A stretch of DNA of 64,000 nt from an uncultured Flavobacterium sp. (GTDB lineage: Bacteria; Bacteroidota; Bacteroidia; Flavobacteriales; Flavobacteriaceae): contig NZ_OX638201.1 of the NCBI RefSeq assembly GCF_951805225.1, positions 5,022,001 through 5,086,000 on the forward strand, in the 5' to 3' direction. The notes beneath the pieces were generated by a model that worked only from the letters and a program-made list of their open reading frames with translations, ran no database searches and had not been told where the DNA came from. Shown here piece after piece: positions 1 to 8,700 of the stretch. Position numbers and translations under genes: made by a program. Position 1 is the first letter of the stretch; each line of letters begins with the position of its first letter.

Positions 1-543
1 GGTAATTTTTAGTGGGTATAATTCAGATTCCTTTGCTAAAGCAATGAAGTTTTCTTCTTCTTTAAAAGGAAGAATTACGGCAAATATTCCGTGTTCAGAA
101 AGTAATAAATCGGCAGCTTCAATTAGTTCTTCAAAAGGCATTGCATCTTGAAAACGAGCTAAATCACGTTGTTCATTTTCTGTTTTATAATCTTCTGAGT
201 AAAAAGGAGGATTTGAAACAATTAGATCGTATTCGTCTTCTGGTTCATCAATAAATTCGTCTAAACCTGCATGAAAGCAAAATAACCGATCTCCCCAAGG
301 TGAACTTTCAAAATTTCCAACAGCTTGTTCGTAAGCATCTTCATCAATTTCCAGAGCATCAATTTGTTCAGCATGAGTTCGCTGAGCAAGCATCAAAGCA
401 ATAATTCCGGTTCCTGCACCAATGTCTAAAACACTAAACGGATTGTGATTTATCGGAGCCCAAGAACCTAATAAAACCCCATCTGTTCCTACTTTCATAG
501 CGGTTTTATCTTGTGCAACAGAAAATTGTTTGAATTGAAACAT
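1..543 (-). CDS. trmN6: tRNA1(Val) A37 N6-methyltransferase, C-terminus cut by window edge
   Basis: Reading leftward from an ATG at 543 the frame stays open to base 1, giving 181 residues of a protein usually about 235-245 long, so the C-terminus is missing. The start MFQFKQFSVAQ, the SAM-binding motif DIGAGTGIIALMLAQ and the catalytic tetrapeptide NPPF (in IVSNPPFYSEDY) are those of YfiC/TrmN6, which methylates N6 of A37 in tRNA-Val1 using SAM in the cytoplasm. Family assignment is firm; exact tRNA substrate is inferred from the family. It lies downstream of rimM on the same strand. Confidence 0.88.
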   Translation of the reverse strand, partial: MFQFKQFSVAQDKTAMKVGTDGVLLGSWAPINHNPFSVLDIGAGTGIIALMLAQRTHAEQIDALEIDEDAYEQAVGNFESSPWGDRLFCFHAGLDEFIDEPEDEYDLIVSNPPFYSEDYKTENEQRDLARFQDAMPFEELIEAADLLLSEHGIFAVILPFKEEENFIALAKESELYPLKIT

Positions 544-645
544 CAGATTTAAAATTTAAGATTAACGAATGCTGATTTTTCTTTAATAAGAAAGTGAAAT
601 TTTTATTTTCGGTTAAACAAATGACCGATTAAACAGATCAACTTT

Positions 646-1170
646 TTAAAGGTACATTTCCACCAATCCTTCAGGCAGATTCATGATAACTTTTTTGTTT
701 TCACGATCAATTTTTACAAGAAAATGATCGATCATCGGAATTAGCATTTCGACTTCGCCATTTAAAACTTCAAAAAGAGGTTGAGCGGTTGAATCGTTTA
801 CGGCAACAATTTTTCCAAAAACGCCTAAACGTTGATCTTCAATTTCAAAACCGATAACTTCGTGAAAATAAAATTTATTGCCAGAGAGTTTTGGCAACAT
901 GCTTAACGGAAGATAGATCGCGTTGCCAAGTAGAGCATCGGCTTCTTCCTCATTATTTACATCTTCAAAACGAATTCTAAGAAAATCGTTTTTATGTAAA
1001 GAACTTGTTTCAATAAAAAAAGGAACCAAGTGTTTGTTGCATTCAACAAACACTGATTCCAGATTTTCGTATAACTCAGGTTCGTCCGTGTCTAAATAAG
1101 CCAGAACTTCACCTTTGAAACTAAATTTTTTAGCGATTTTACCTAAATAAAAACATTCTTCTTTACGCAT
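646..1170 (-). CDS. rimM: Ribosome maturation factor RimM
   Basis: 174 residues, normal RimM length. The N-terminal half (FYLGKIAKKFSFKGEVLAYL) is the RimM beta-barrel and the C-terminal half (KFYFHEVIGFEIED... to NLPEGLVEMYL) is the PRC-barrel. RimM binds S19 and helps mature the head of the 30S subunit. It starts 15 bases after the rpsP stop, the common rpsP-rimM pairing, so both are probably co-transcribed. The ATG at 1170 is the only sensible start. Confidence 0.95.
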   Translation of the reverse strand: MRKEECFYLGKIAKKFSFKGEVLAYLDTDEPELYENLESVFVECNKHLVPFFIETSSLHKNDFLRIRFEDVNNEEEADALLGNAIYLPLSMLPKLSGNKFYFHEVIGFEIEDQRLGVFGKIVAVNDSTAQPLFEVLNGEVEMLIPMIDHFLVKIDRENKKVIMNLPEGLVEMYL

Positions 1171-1185
1171 TCTCGCTAAATATAA

Positions 1186-1752
1186 TTATGCTTCAGTTGT
1201 TTCGTTATTCTCTTCAGCAGCAGGAGCTTCTTCAGTTGATGCTTCAACTTCAGTAACTTCTTCTTCAACTGCAGGAGTTGCAGCAGCGATAGCATCAGCT
1301 TCAGCTTGAGCTGCAGCAGCTAAACGTTTAGCGTTAACTTCTTGTTCTGCTTTAAAAGCTTTAGCTTTAGCATCAGCTTGCGCTTTTGTTAAACCGTCTT
1401 TTTTAGCATCAACTTTTCCAGCTTTAGCTTCTAACCATGCAGCTAATTTAGCATCAGCTTGCTCTTGAGTTAAAGCTCCTTTACGGATACCTCCATCAAG
1501 GTGGTGTTTCAATAAAGCACCTTTGTAAGAAAGAATTGCTCTAGCAGTATCAGTTGGTTGTGCACCATTGTGTAACCATTTAACTGCGCTATCAAGGTTT
1601 AAGTCGATAGTTGCTGGGTTAGTGTTTGGATTGTAAGTACCGATTTTCTCTAAGTATTTACCATCTCTTTTTGAGCGTGCATCTGCAGCTACAACCCAGT
1701 AAAAAGGTTTTCCTTTTTTACCGTGTCTTTGTAATCTAATTTTTACTGACAT
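1186..1752 (-). CDS. rpsP: 30S ribosomal protein S16 with long C-terminal extension
   Basis: 188 residues, about twice the usual 80-90. Residues 1 to about 80 (MSVKIRLQRHGKKGKPFYWV..., TYNPNT, LHNGAQPTDTARAIL) are a canonical S16. From about residue 95 the protein is a low-complexity Ala/Lys then Ala/Glu tail (KADAKAKAFKAEQEV, ending in EEAPAAEENNETTEA). Extended S16 is usual in Flavobacteriia; the tail probably lies on the 30S surface, function unknown. A TAnnTTTG promoter element lies on the minus strand at 1802-1809, about 50 bases upstream. First gene of rpsP-rimM. Confidence 0.96.
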   Translation of the reverse strand: MSVKIRLQRHGKKGKPFYWVVAADARSKRDGKYLEKIGTYNPNTNPATIDLNLDSAVKWLHNGAQPTDTARAILSYKGALLKHHLDGGIRKGALTQEQADAKLAAWLEAKAGKVDAKKDGLTKAQADAKAKAFKAEQEVNAKRLAAAAQAEADAIAAATPAVEEEVTEVEASTEEAPAAEENNETTEA

Positions 1753-1952
1753 AATCGTATGATTAAATTTTGAGGTACTCGACCTCCGTTAATTAAGGGC
1801 GCAAAGATATAATTTTTTTGTGAATAATACGTTTTAAAGCCTATTAATTATGGTTGATATGGATTTTTGCTAATTTATAGACCCTTTTTGACTTTCCTTT
1901 TTTTAAATTATTTATCTTAAATGTAATACATTTGCGTGAAATTTATTTTTTT

Positions 1953-2435
1953 ATGAAAAAATATTATTACCTAATAATTACTGCTTTTTTACTTATATCT
2001 TGTACAGAAGATATAAAATTCAATACTCCGGCCTTTCAGGGTTTAAAAAACAACGTTTTCTGGAGAGCTCAAAATTATACCGCTTCTTCAAAAACAAATG
2101 GAGATTTAATTATTGAAGGTAGATTAGGGGCGGATGCGGTAAGTCTTAAACTGCCTTCTCCAACACCAAAGACTTATATTTTAGGAGTTGATAATTTAAC
2201 AACGGCTTCTTACCTAAATAGGTTTACTGCTGGTACACCAGTATTTACGACGGGAACAAACAAAGGAAGCGGGCAAATTGTAATTACAGAATTTGATGCC
2301 CAAAAGAATACTATTTCCGGAACATTTAGATTTACTGCACCAAATACAAATGAAAAAGATCTTGAAAATCCAAGTGTAACTTTTACAGAAGGCGTTTTTT
2401 ATAAGATTCCTTATACTCCGACAAGTAACTTTTAA
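1953..2435 (+). CDS. Small predicted lipoprotein (DUF6252-like)
   Basis: 160 residues from the ATG at 1953. A longer TTG start at 1932 is possible but would overlap the TACATTTG promoter element at 1927-1934, so the ATG is preferred. MKKYYYLIITAFLLISC is a lipoprotein signal peptide with Cys 17 as the lipidated residue, so the protein should be membrane-anchored. The mature part (CTEDIKFNTPAFQGLKNNVF, then beta-rich sequence ending FTEGVFYKIPY) resembles short Flavobacterial lipoproteins I associate with DUF6252; function unknown. Monocistronic. Confidence 0.75.
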   Translation: MKKYYYLIITAFLLISCTEDIKFNTPAFQGLKNNVFWRAQNYTASSKTNGDLIIEGRLGADAVSLKLPSPTPKTYILGVDNLTTASYLNRFTAGTPVFTTGTNKGSGQIVITEFDAQKNTISGTFRFTAPNTNEKDLENPSVTFTEGVFYKIPYTPTSNF

Positions 2436-2544
2436 TGATTGGATTTTTGATTTGCGATAGATTAGTTTTGTTGCAATTTGATTTTTTAAATCAAAATAAA
2501 AACATAAATAAACTAATATATAGTAGATTAGAGAAAAATAAGAC

Positions 2545-2552
2545 TACATTTG
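2545..2552 (+). promoter_or_regulatory. -7 element of the RRM protein gene
   Basis: TACATTTG fits the Bacteroidetes -7 consensus TAnnTTTG, 25 bases before the ATG. No TTG was found at the expected -33 distance. Confidence 0.55.
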
Positions 2553-2576
2553 CTACATTATTATAAATAAGTACAT

Positions 2577-2936
2577 ATGAACATTTTTGTTGGAAGCCTT
2601 CCATTCAGTATTGAGGAAGCAGATTTAAGAGAGTCTTTCGAGGCTTACGGAGCAGTAGATTCAGTTAAAATCATTACAGATAAATTTACTGGAAGAAGCA
2701 AAGGTTTTGGTTTCGTAGAGATGCCAAACGATGCGGAAGCTCAAAAAGCAATTGATGAATTGAACGGAGCTACTGTTCAAGGTCGTGCAATTGTAGTTAA
2801 TAAATCTGAACCGAAACCTGAAGGTGAAAGAAGAAGCTTCAACAATAACAGCCGTGGTGGAGATTCACGCGGAGGTTATGGTGGAGGAAACAACCGTGGT
2901 GGAAATGACCGTGGTGGTAACAGAGGAGGATATTAA
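2577..2936 (+). CDS. RRM-domain RNA-binding protein, Gly-rich tail
   Basis: 119 residues. Residues 1 to about 80 are one RNA recognition motif: RNP2 is IFVGSL (residues 3-8) and RNP1 is KGFGFVEM (about 42-49). The rest is an Arg/Gly/Asn-rich tail (GGYGGGNNRGGNDRGG) like that of cold-inducible RNA-binding proteins. Likely a cytoplasmic RNA chaperone, perhaps cold-induced; the induction is inferred. Promoter element TACATTTG at 2545-2552 leaves a leader of about 20 bases; a strong hairpin terminator follows at 2957-2984. Confidence 0.93.
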   Translation: MNIFVGSLPFSIEEADLRESFEAYGAVDSVKIITDKFTGRSKGFGFVEMPNDAEAQKAIDELNGATVQGRAIVVNKSEPKPEGERRSFNNNSRGGDSRGGYGGGNNRGGNDRGGNRGGY

Positions 2937-2956
2937 TATTTTTTTCTAAATATATA

Positions 2957-2990
2957 AAAGGGATCAACTTATGTTGATCCCTTTTTTTAT
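2957..2990 (+). terminator. Rho-independent terminator after the RRM gene
   Basis: Perfect 12-bp stem (AAAGGGATCAAC, 2957-2968, with 2973-2984), TTAT loop, then a run of T. It lies 21 bases after the stop codon. Confidence 0.92.
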
Positions 2991-3000
2991 GCAGTAAAAT

Positions 3001-3066
3001 TTGTTTCAAGTTTCAAGTTTGTTTTGTTTCAAGTTCCAACAACCTGAAACTTGAAACCTGAAACAA
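3001..3066. repeat. Inverted repeat of the GTTTCAAGTTTCAAG family at the leuB 3' end
   Basis: Positions 3001-3017 and 3050-3066 pair as a 17-base inverted repeat with one mismatch. The same words (gtttgaaacctgaaac) recur at 39291-39321. It sits just after the leuB stop codon and may terminate the leu operon. Confidence 0.75.
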
Positions 3067-3071
3067 TTTTT

Positions 3072-4133
3072 TTATAGATTCGCTACAAGCCAGTCTCCAA
3101 CTTCGCTGGTTTTGTATGCTTTAGATTCTTTTGGAGCTAAATCTTCGGTAACAATTCCTTGTTCTAATGATTTGTTTACAACCGCTCTGATAGCTTCGGC
3201 TTCATCTTTTAATCCAAAAGCATCTTCAAACATCATTGCGGCAGATAAAATAGTAGCCAAAGGATTAGCAATATTTAATCCGGTTGCTTGTGGGTAAGAT
3301 CCGTGAATTGGTTCGTATAATGAAGTGTGTTCTCCAACAGAAGCAGAAGGCATTAATCCCATTGAACCTGAAATTACTGAAGCTTCATCTGTTAAAATAT
3401 CTCCGAATAAATTCTCAGTGATTAATACATCATAAGAGTTTGGCCATTGAACTAAACGCATTGCTACAGCATCAACAAATTCGTATGAAACGGTAACTTC
3501 AGGATAATCTTTTTCCATTGCCTGAACAGTTTCTCTCCATAAACGAGAAGTTTCAAGAACATTAGCTTTATCAACGCAACATAATTTTTTGCTACGTGTC
3601 ATTGCAAGTTCAAAACCTTTTTTAGCCAAACGCTGAACTTCTGCTCTTGTATAAACGCAATTGTCGAAAGCAGTTTCTCCGTCGTCTCTTCTTCCTTTTT
3701 CTCCAAAGTAAATTCCACCTGTTAATTCTCTTAAGAAAACTAAGTCAGTTCCTTCGATTCTTTCTCTTTTTAAAGGAGAATTATCAATCAAAGAAGGGAA
3801 AGTAAAAGTAGGGCGTACGTTTGCAAATAATCCTAATTTTTTACGCATCAATAATAATCCTTGCTCCGGACGAACTGGCGCACTTGGATCGTTATCGTAT
3901 TTTGGGTGACCAATTGCTCCGAATAAAACAGCATCGGCAGCCATACAAATTTCATGCGTTTCATCAGGATAAGGAACTCCAACAGCATCAATTGCACAAG
4001 CTCCTGTAAGAGCCGGTGTCCAGGTTATTTCGTGATTGAATTTTTTTGCAATAGCATCAGATACTTTTACGGCTTCATTTATTACCTCAGGACCAATTCC
4101 GTCTCCTGCTAAAAGGGCTATGTTAAATTTCAT
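3072..4133 (-). CDS. leuB: 3-isopropylmalate dehydrogenase
   Basis: 353 residues, full length. It opens KFNIALLAGDGIGPEV and carries the isocitrate/isopropylmalate dehydrogenase signature NLFGDILTDEASVISGSMGL near residues 238-257, followed by the NAD-binding part YEPIHGSYPQATGLNIANP. It oxidises and decarboxylates 3-isopropylmalate to 2-oxoisocaproate, the third step of leucine synthesis, in the cytoplasm. Last gene of leuC-leuD-leuA-like-leuB; a hairpin repeat separates it from the gene before. Confidence 0.96.
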   Translation of the reverse strand: MKFNIALLAGDGIGPEVINEAVKVSDAIAKKFNHEITWTPALTGACAIDAVGVPYPDETHEICMAADAVLFGAIGHPKYDNDPSAPVRPEQGLLLMRKKLGLFANVRPTFTFPSLIDNSPLKRERIEGTDLVFLRELTGGIYFGEKGRRDDGETAFDNCVYTRAEVQRLAKKGFELAMTRSKKLCCVDKANVLETSRLWRETVQAMEKDYPEVTVSYEFVDAVAMRLVQWPNSYDVLITENLFGDILTDEASVISGSMGLMPSASVGEHTSLYEPIHGSYPQATGLNIANPLATILSAAMMFEDAFGLKDEAEAIRAVVNKSLEQGIVTEDLAPKESKAYKTSEVGDWLVANL

Positions 4134-4150
4134 TTTTTATTTTTTAAAAA

Positions 4151-4290
4151 GGTTCTAAGATTTTAAGTTGCTAAGATTCTAAGGTTTTTAGTCTTGTCGG
4201 CTTAGTTTTATTTTTTAAAGGCTTTGAAATACTAAGACTCTAAGCTCAAAGAAAAAATCTTAGCAACTTAGAGTCTTAGCACCTTAGTGC
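4151..4290. repeat. Inverted repeat of the CTAAGATTCTAAG family between leuA-like and leuB
   Basis: AAGTTGCTAAGATT (4165-4178) is perfectly complementary to 4257-4270, and many further ctaag/cttag words lie around both arms. The RNA could fold across the whole leuA-leuB gap. No coding potential. Confidence 0.75.
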
Positions 4291-4291
4291 C

Positions 4292-5824
4292 TTACGCTAC
4301 TACATTAAGCATTTTTTGAGTTGCAATAATCGCTGCAACTGTTTGATCAGAATCTAATCCTCTTGTTTTAAATTCTTTTCCGTTGTTTGTCCAGGTTATG
4401 ATCGTTTCGCATAAAGCATCAGAACTACTTCCGGGAGGAATTCTGACTGCGTAATCGATCAATTTTGGAAGTGTTAGTTTTTTGCTTTTATAAATTTTAG
4501 ATAAAGCATTCATAAAAGCATCAAACTGACCATCGCCTTGTGCGTGTTCTTCGATGATTTCTCCGTCAAGATTTAGACTTAATGTTGATGATGGACGTGT
4601 CCCTTTCGAATGCATTAACACGTAAGACTGTATGGTGATTTTTTCTTGGTAAGTATGACTGTCCAGAACATCTGAAATAATGTACGGAAGATCTTCTTTG
4701 GTAACAGTTTCTTTTTTGTCACCTAATTCGATAATTCTTTGGGTTACCAATTTCAAATCTTCCTGATTTAATTTTAAACCTAATTCCTGAAGGTTTTTTT
4801 CGATATTGGCTTTGCCTGAAGTTTTTCCTAAAGCATATTTTCGTTTTCTACCGAAGCGTTCCGGAAGTAAATCATTAAAGTATAAATTGTTTTTATTGTC
4901 ACCGTCAGCATGAATTCCGGCAGTTTGTGTGAAAACATTATCACCAACAATTGGTTTATTGGCAGGAATTCTATAACCTGTAAAAGTCTCAACTAATTTA
5001 CTTACGGTATAAAGAGAAGTCTCTTTTATATTGATGCTTACTTCTGGTAAATAATCGTTTATTACAGCAACAGTGCTTTCAAGCGGCGCATTTCCGGCGC
5101 GTTCTCCCATTCCGTTTACGGTAACGTGAAGTCCGTTTATGCCTGCTTTTATAGCTTCCATAACATTTGCAACACTCAAATCGTAATCGTTATGTGCATG
5201 AAAATCAAAATGAATTTGTGGATATCTGATTCTAATTTTCGAAATAAATTCAAAAGCCTGAGACGGAATTAAAACGCCTAAAGTATCAGGTAATAAAATT
5301 CTTTTAACAGGTTGAGTTGCTAAAAAATCAAGAAACTGAAAAACGTATTCTTGTGAATTTCGCATTCCATTGCTCCAATCTTCCAGATAAACATTGGTTT
5401 CAATATTATTTTCTTTCGCTAAAGCGATGATTTCTCCTATTTCAGAAAAGTGTTGTTCCGGAGTTTTTTTAAGTTGATGCGTCAGGTGATTCATTGAGCC
5501 TTTGGTCAACAAATTCTGTACTTTGGCACCCGCTTTTTTCATCCATTCAATAGAAACTCCTCCGTCTACAAACGAAAGTACTTCTATTCTGTTAATATAT
5601 CCTCGTTCTTCTGCCCAGGATGTAATGCCTTTTACGGCTTGAAATTCTCCTTCGCTTACGCGAGCCGAAGCAATTTCGATTCTATCAATATTTAATTCCT
5701 CCAACAATAATTGCGCAATGGTTAGTTTTTCTGCAGCAGAAAATGATACTCCCGAGGTTTGTTCACCATCACGGAGCGTCGTGTCCATTATTTCAATTTT
5801 TCTTTTTTCCATATTGATATTCAT
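4292..5824 (-). CDS. 2-isopropylmalate synthase family protein (LeuA/citramalate-synthase type)
   Basis: 510 residues. The catalytic HMGL-like barrel has IMDTTLRDGEQ near residues 12-22 and the metal ligands HAHND near residue 210, with the loop VNGMGERAGNAPLES after it. The C-terminal third (about 370-500) is the LeuA dimer/regulatory domain ending in a Gly/Ser loop (IPPGSSSDAL). Family enzymes condense acetyl-CoA with a 2-oxoacid. Its place among leuC, leuD and leuB suggests 2-isopropylmalate synthase, but its form also fits (R)-citramalate synthase, and sequence alone does not decide. A second ATG four codons in (MEKRK) is also possible. Confidence 0.85.
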   Translation of the reverse strand: MNINMEKRKIEIMDTTLRDGEQTSGVSFSAAEKLTIAQLLLEELNIDRIEIASARVSEGEFQAVKGITSWAEERGYINRIEVLSFVDGGVSIEWMKKAGAKVQNLLTKGSMNHLTHQLKKTPEQHFSEIGEIIALAKENNIETNVYLEDWSNGMRNSQEYVFQFLDFLATQPVKRILLPDTLGVLIPSQAFEFISKIRIRYPQIHFDFHAHNDYDLSVANVMEAIKAGINGLHVTVNGMGERAGNAPLESTVAVINDYLPEVSINIKETSLYTVSKLVETFTGYRIPANKPIVGDNVFTQTAGIHADGDNKNNLYFNDLLPERFGRKRKYALGKTSGKANIEKNLQELGLKLNQEDLKLVTQRIIELGDKKETVTKEDLPYIISDVLDSHTYQEKITIQSYVLMHSKGTRPSSTLSLNLDGEIIEEHAQGDGQFDAFMNALSKIYKSKKLTLPKLIDYAVRIPPGSSSDALCETIITWTNNGKEFKTRGLDSDQTVAAIIATQKMLNVVA

Positions 5825-5867
5825 ATTTCTAATGGGTTGGATAATATTGATATATCCATACTTTAAT

Positions 5868-6000
5868 TTTAACGGAGATTTTACGGATTCGCTTTGCGAA
5901 GACGCAGATTTTCGCGGATTTTTACTTTAGCTAAAAAATAAAATCAGTTTTTTTCAGCGTTTTTGCGATAGCAAATCTGTTTCATCCGCGTTCTATTTTT
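5868..6000. repeat. acgcagattttcgcgg / atccgcg dispersed words
   Basis: The leuD-leuA-like gap holds cggattcgctttgcgaagacgcagattttcgcgg and, further on, partly complementary words (ttgcgatagcaaatctgtttcatccgcg). Related cacgcagatttt words occur at 18095, 18265, 25177 and 47946. No gene seen. Confidence 0.55.
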
Positions 6001-6017
6001 TCTCATTTAATTTAGAA

Positions 6018-6050
6018 AGACCCGGCAAGTTTCAAAAACCTGTCGGGTCT
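6018..6050. repeat. ACCCGACAGGTTT palindromic repeat, copy 1
   Basis: Arms 6018-6032 and 6036-6050 (AAACCTGTCGGGTCT on the right) pair over 15 bases with two wobble-type differences. A near-identical perfect copy lies at 16973-17005. It sits 21 bases after the leuD stop codon on the transcribed strand. Confidence 0.85.
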
Positions 6051-6071
6051 AATAGATCGAACGAGATTTTA

Positions 6072-6668
6072 TTAATACGGAAGTTTATCGGCGAAAGCCA
6101 CAATATCTTCTTTAATATTTTGTAAATAATCAATGTCATCAAAGCCATTAATCATGTTGTTCTTTTTGTATCCGTTAATGGCAAAAGATTCTGATTGACC
6201 AGTTGACAATAAAGTAATTGTTTGGTTTGGCAAGTTGATTTCTAATTCCGTTTTTGGATCAGCTTCGATTGCTTTAAAAATTGTGTCTGCAAATTCTGGG
6301 CTAACCTGAACTGGTAAAACTCCAATATTTAAACAGTTTCCTTTGAAGATGTCCGCAAAGAAACTCGAAACTACAGCACGAAAGCCGTAATCGTAAACTG
6401 CCCATGCAGCGTGTTCTCTTGAAGATCCTGAACCGAAGTTTTTTCCTCCAACAAGGATTTTACCGCTATAAGTTGAATCGTTCAAAACGAAATCAGCTTT
6501 TGGAGAATCGTCTCCGTTATATCTCCAGTCTCTGAAAAGATTATCTCCAAAACCTTCACGCTTTGTAGCTTTCAGGAAACGAGCCGGGATGATTTGATCT
6601 GTATCTACGTTCTCAATTGGTAGTGGCACAGCACTACTAGTAAGTATATTAAATTTATCGTATGCCAT
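6072..6668 (-). CDS. leuD: 3-isopropylmalate dehydratase small subunit
   Basis: 198 residues, full length for LeuD. It contains PLPIENVDTDQIIPARFLK near the N-terminus and the swivelling-domain motif GGKNFGSGSSREHAAWA near residues 74-90. With LeuC it isomerises 2-isopropylmalate to 3-isopropylmalate in the cytoplasm. It follows leuC by about 125 bases, a gap filled by a hairpin repeat. Confidence 0.96.
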   Translation of the reverse strand: MAYDKFNILTSSAVPLPIENVDTDQIIPARFLKATKREGFGDNLFRDWRYNGDDSPKADFVLNDSTYSGKILVGGKNFGSGSSREHAAWAVYDYGFRAVVSSFFADIFKGNCLNIGVLPVQVSPEFADTIFKAIEADPKTELEINLPNQTITLLSTGQSESFAINGYKKNNMINGFDDIDYLQNIKEDIVAFADKLPY

Positions 6669-6676
6669 TTTTTCTT

Positions 6677-6794
6677 TTGCTTTAGGCTGTTTTTTTTGCT
6701 TTAAGCTATAGGCTTTATGCTTTAAGCTTTTTGTACAGCGTTTATTCGTATTGTTTTTTTTGCTTAAGGCTTAGAGCCTAAAGCTTAAAGCGCT
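6677..6794. repeat. GCTTTAAGC-word inverted repeat between leuC and leuD
   Basis: Words gctttaagctataggctttatgctttaagctt (about 6698-6729) face gcttaaggcttagagcctaaagcttaaagc (about 6762-6791). The gap has no coding potential. This word family was not seen elsewhere in the window. Confidence 0.7.
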
Positions 6795-8189
6795 TTAAAA
6801 AAGCTCTCTAGGATCTGTTAGTTTTCCGGTAACAGCAGCAGCGGCAGCCATAATTGGACTTGCTAATAATGTTCTTGAACCAGGACCTTGACGACCTTCA
6901 AAGTTTCTATTTGAAGTACTTACCGCATATTTTCCTGCTGGAACTTTATCATCGTTCATTGCTAAACACGCTGAACAACCCGGCTGACGTAATACAAAAC
7001 CAGCTTCGGTAAGAATATCTAGAATACCTTCTTCTTTAATCTGAGCTTCAACAACGTGAGAACCCGGAACTAACCAAGCGGTAACATTATCTGCTTTTTT
7101 TCTTCCTTTTACAATTTCGGCGAAAGCCCTAAAATCTTCAATACGTCCGTTTGTACAACTTCCTAAGAAAACGTAATCAATTGGTTTTCCAATCATCACA
7201 TCATCTTCCTGGAAGCCCATATAAGCTAACGATTTTTTATAAGTTTCCTCACCGCCTTCAACTTGATTAGCGTTCGGAATATGTTTTGAGATACCAATTC
7301 CCATTCCAGGGTTAGTACCGTAAGTAATCATTGGTTCAATGTCTGAAGCTTTGATATTTAATTCGGCATCAAAAACAGCATCAGCATCAGTTTTAAGAGT
7401 TTTCCAATATTCAACAGCTTTTGTCCATGCTTCACCTTTAGGGGTAAATAATCTTCCTTCAAGGAAATCAAAAGTAGTTTGGTCAGGAGCGATCATACCA
7501 CCACGAGCCCCCATTTCGATACTTAGATTACAAACAGTCATACGACCTTCCATAGTCATGTTTTCGAAAACATCTCCGGCGTATTCAACAAAATAACCTG
7601 TTCCTCCAGAAGTAGTTAATTGAGCAATAATATAAAGTGCAACGTCTTTTGGACCAACACCTTTACTTAATTGACCGTTTACGTTGATACGCATTTTCTT
7701 TGGTTTTGGCTGCATAATACATTGAGTAGAAAGCACCATTTCAACCTCAGAAGTTCCGATACCAAAAGCAATCGCTCCAAAAGCACCGTGAGTAGACGTG
7801 TGAGAATCTCCACAAACAATAGTAGCACCTGGCAAAGTAATTCCGTTTTCAGGACCAACTACATGTACAATTCCATTTTTAATGTGACCTAAACCCCAGT
7901 GCGAAATTCCGTATTCGGCAGCATTATCTTCAAGCGCTTTAAGCTGATTTGCAGATAGTGCATCTTCAACTGGTAAATGTTGGTTTATGGTTGGTGTATT
8001 GTGATCTGCAGTTGCAAAAGTACGCTCCGGGTATAAAACCTTAACGCCTCTGGCTTTTAATCCTAGAAAAGCAACAGGACTCGTAACTTCATGAATGAAA
8101 TGGCGGTCAATAAAAAACACATCTGGTCCATCTTCAATTTTACGCACTACATGTGAATCCCATACTTTGTCAAATAATGTCTTACTCAT
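6795..8189 (-). CDS. leuC: 3-isopropylmalate dehydratase large subunit
   Basis: 464 residues, full length. It is an aconitase-superfamily protein with the three 4Fe-4S cysteine ligands in GSCTNGR (near residue 344) and PGCSACLAMN (near 404-407), plus VCGDSHTSTHGAFGA near residue 128. It forms the LeuCD isomerase of leucine synthesis. First gene of the operon; promoter at 8253-8282. Confidence 0.97.
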   Translation of the reverse strand: MSKTLFDKVWDSHVVRKIEDGPDVFFIDRHFIHEVTSPVAFLGLKARGVKVLYPERTFATADHNTPTINQHLPVEDALSANQLKALEDNAAEYGISHWGLGHIKNGIVHVVGPENGITLPGATIVCGDSHTSTHGAFGAIAFGIGTSEVEMVLSTQCIMQPKPKKMRINVNGQLSKGVGPKDVALYIIAQLTTSGGTGYFVEYAGDVFENMTMEGRMTVCNLSIEMGARGGMIAPDQTTFDFLEGRLFTPKGEAWTKAVEYWKTLKTDADAVFDAELNIKASDIEPMITYGTNPGMGIGISKHIPNANQVEGGEETYKKSLAYMGFQEDDVMIGKPIDYVFLGSCTNGRIEDFRAFAEIVKGRKKADNVTAWLVPGSHVVEAQIKEEGILDILTEAGFVLRQPGCSACLAMNDDKVPAGKYAVSTSNRNFEGRQGPGSRTLLASPIMAAAAAVTGKLTDPRELF

Positions 8190-8252
8190 TTTTTATTTTT
8201 TTTAATTGTAATTCTATAACCACAGCAATTCCTGCTTATTATAATAGGAAAA

Positions 8253-8282
8253 CAAAATTAGAAAAAGATGTAAGGGCGTCAA
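8253..8282 (-). promoter_or_regulatory. Promoter of the leuCD-leuA-leuB operon
   Basis: On the minus strand TTG (8280-8282), 19-base spacer, TAATTTTG (8253-8260): a full match to the Bacteroidetes TTG-N17-23-TAnnTTTG promoter. The leader to the leuC ATG is about 55 bases, with no obvious leader peptide or attenuator hairpin. The rest of 8190-8700 shows no gene. Confidence 0.75.
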
Positions 8283-8700
8283 TTTGAATATTTCATTATA
8301 TACGATACCCAAACTTAAATACAAATTGCGATTGACTTTTTTGCAATGAGATTTGGTTGTAGAATGAATATAAATTGGTTTTGCTTTTTCTTTTTTGGTT
8401 AATTTTGAGTTGATTGCTTTAATTTTAATAGTTGGCAAATTTATCTCAAAATCAATAGAAAATATAAGTTTTTATTCAAAAAAATGTAACAAAATGAGTT
8501 AAAATAGTAATAATTGTTAGGTTTGATTTGTTTTAAAGGTTCTGTTTTTTTGAATTCTAATGGCTTTAAATGCCAATTTTTGAAGTTTTTAAATATTCTA
8601 AAATTCATTAAAATACTACGACATCCAAGAAGTGTATTTTTATGAAAATTTATGATTTTTAATGTAAAAAGGGATCTGTTAAAGAAGATAATTTTAAAGA

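Noticed and set aside
8214..8438. 74-residue ORF upstream of leuC, considered as a leader peptide
   Set aside because: It contains the leu promoter (8253-8282), so it would not be transcribed whole; it has no leucine cluster or family likeness.
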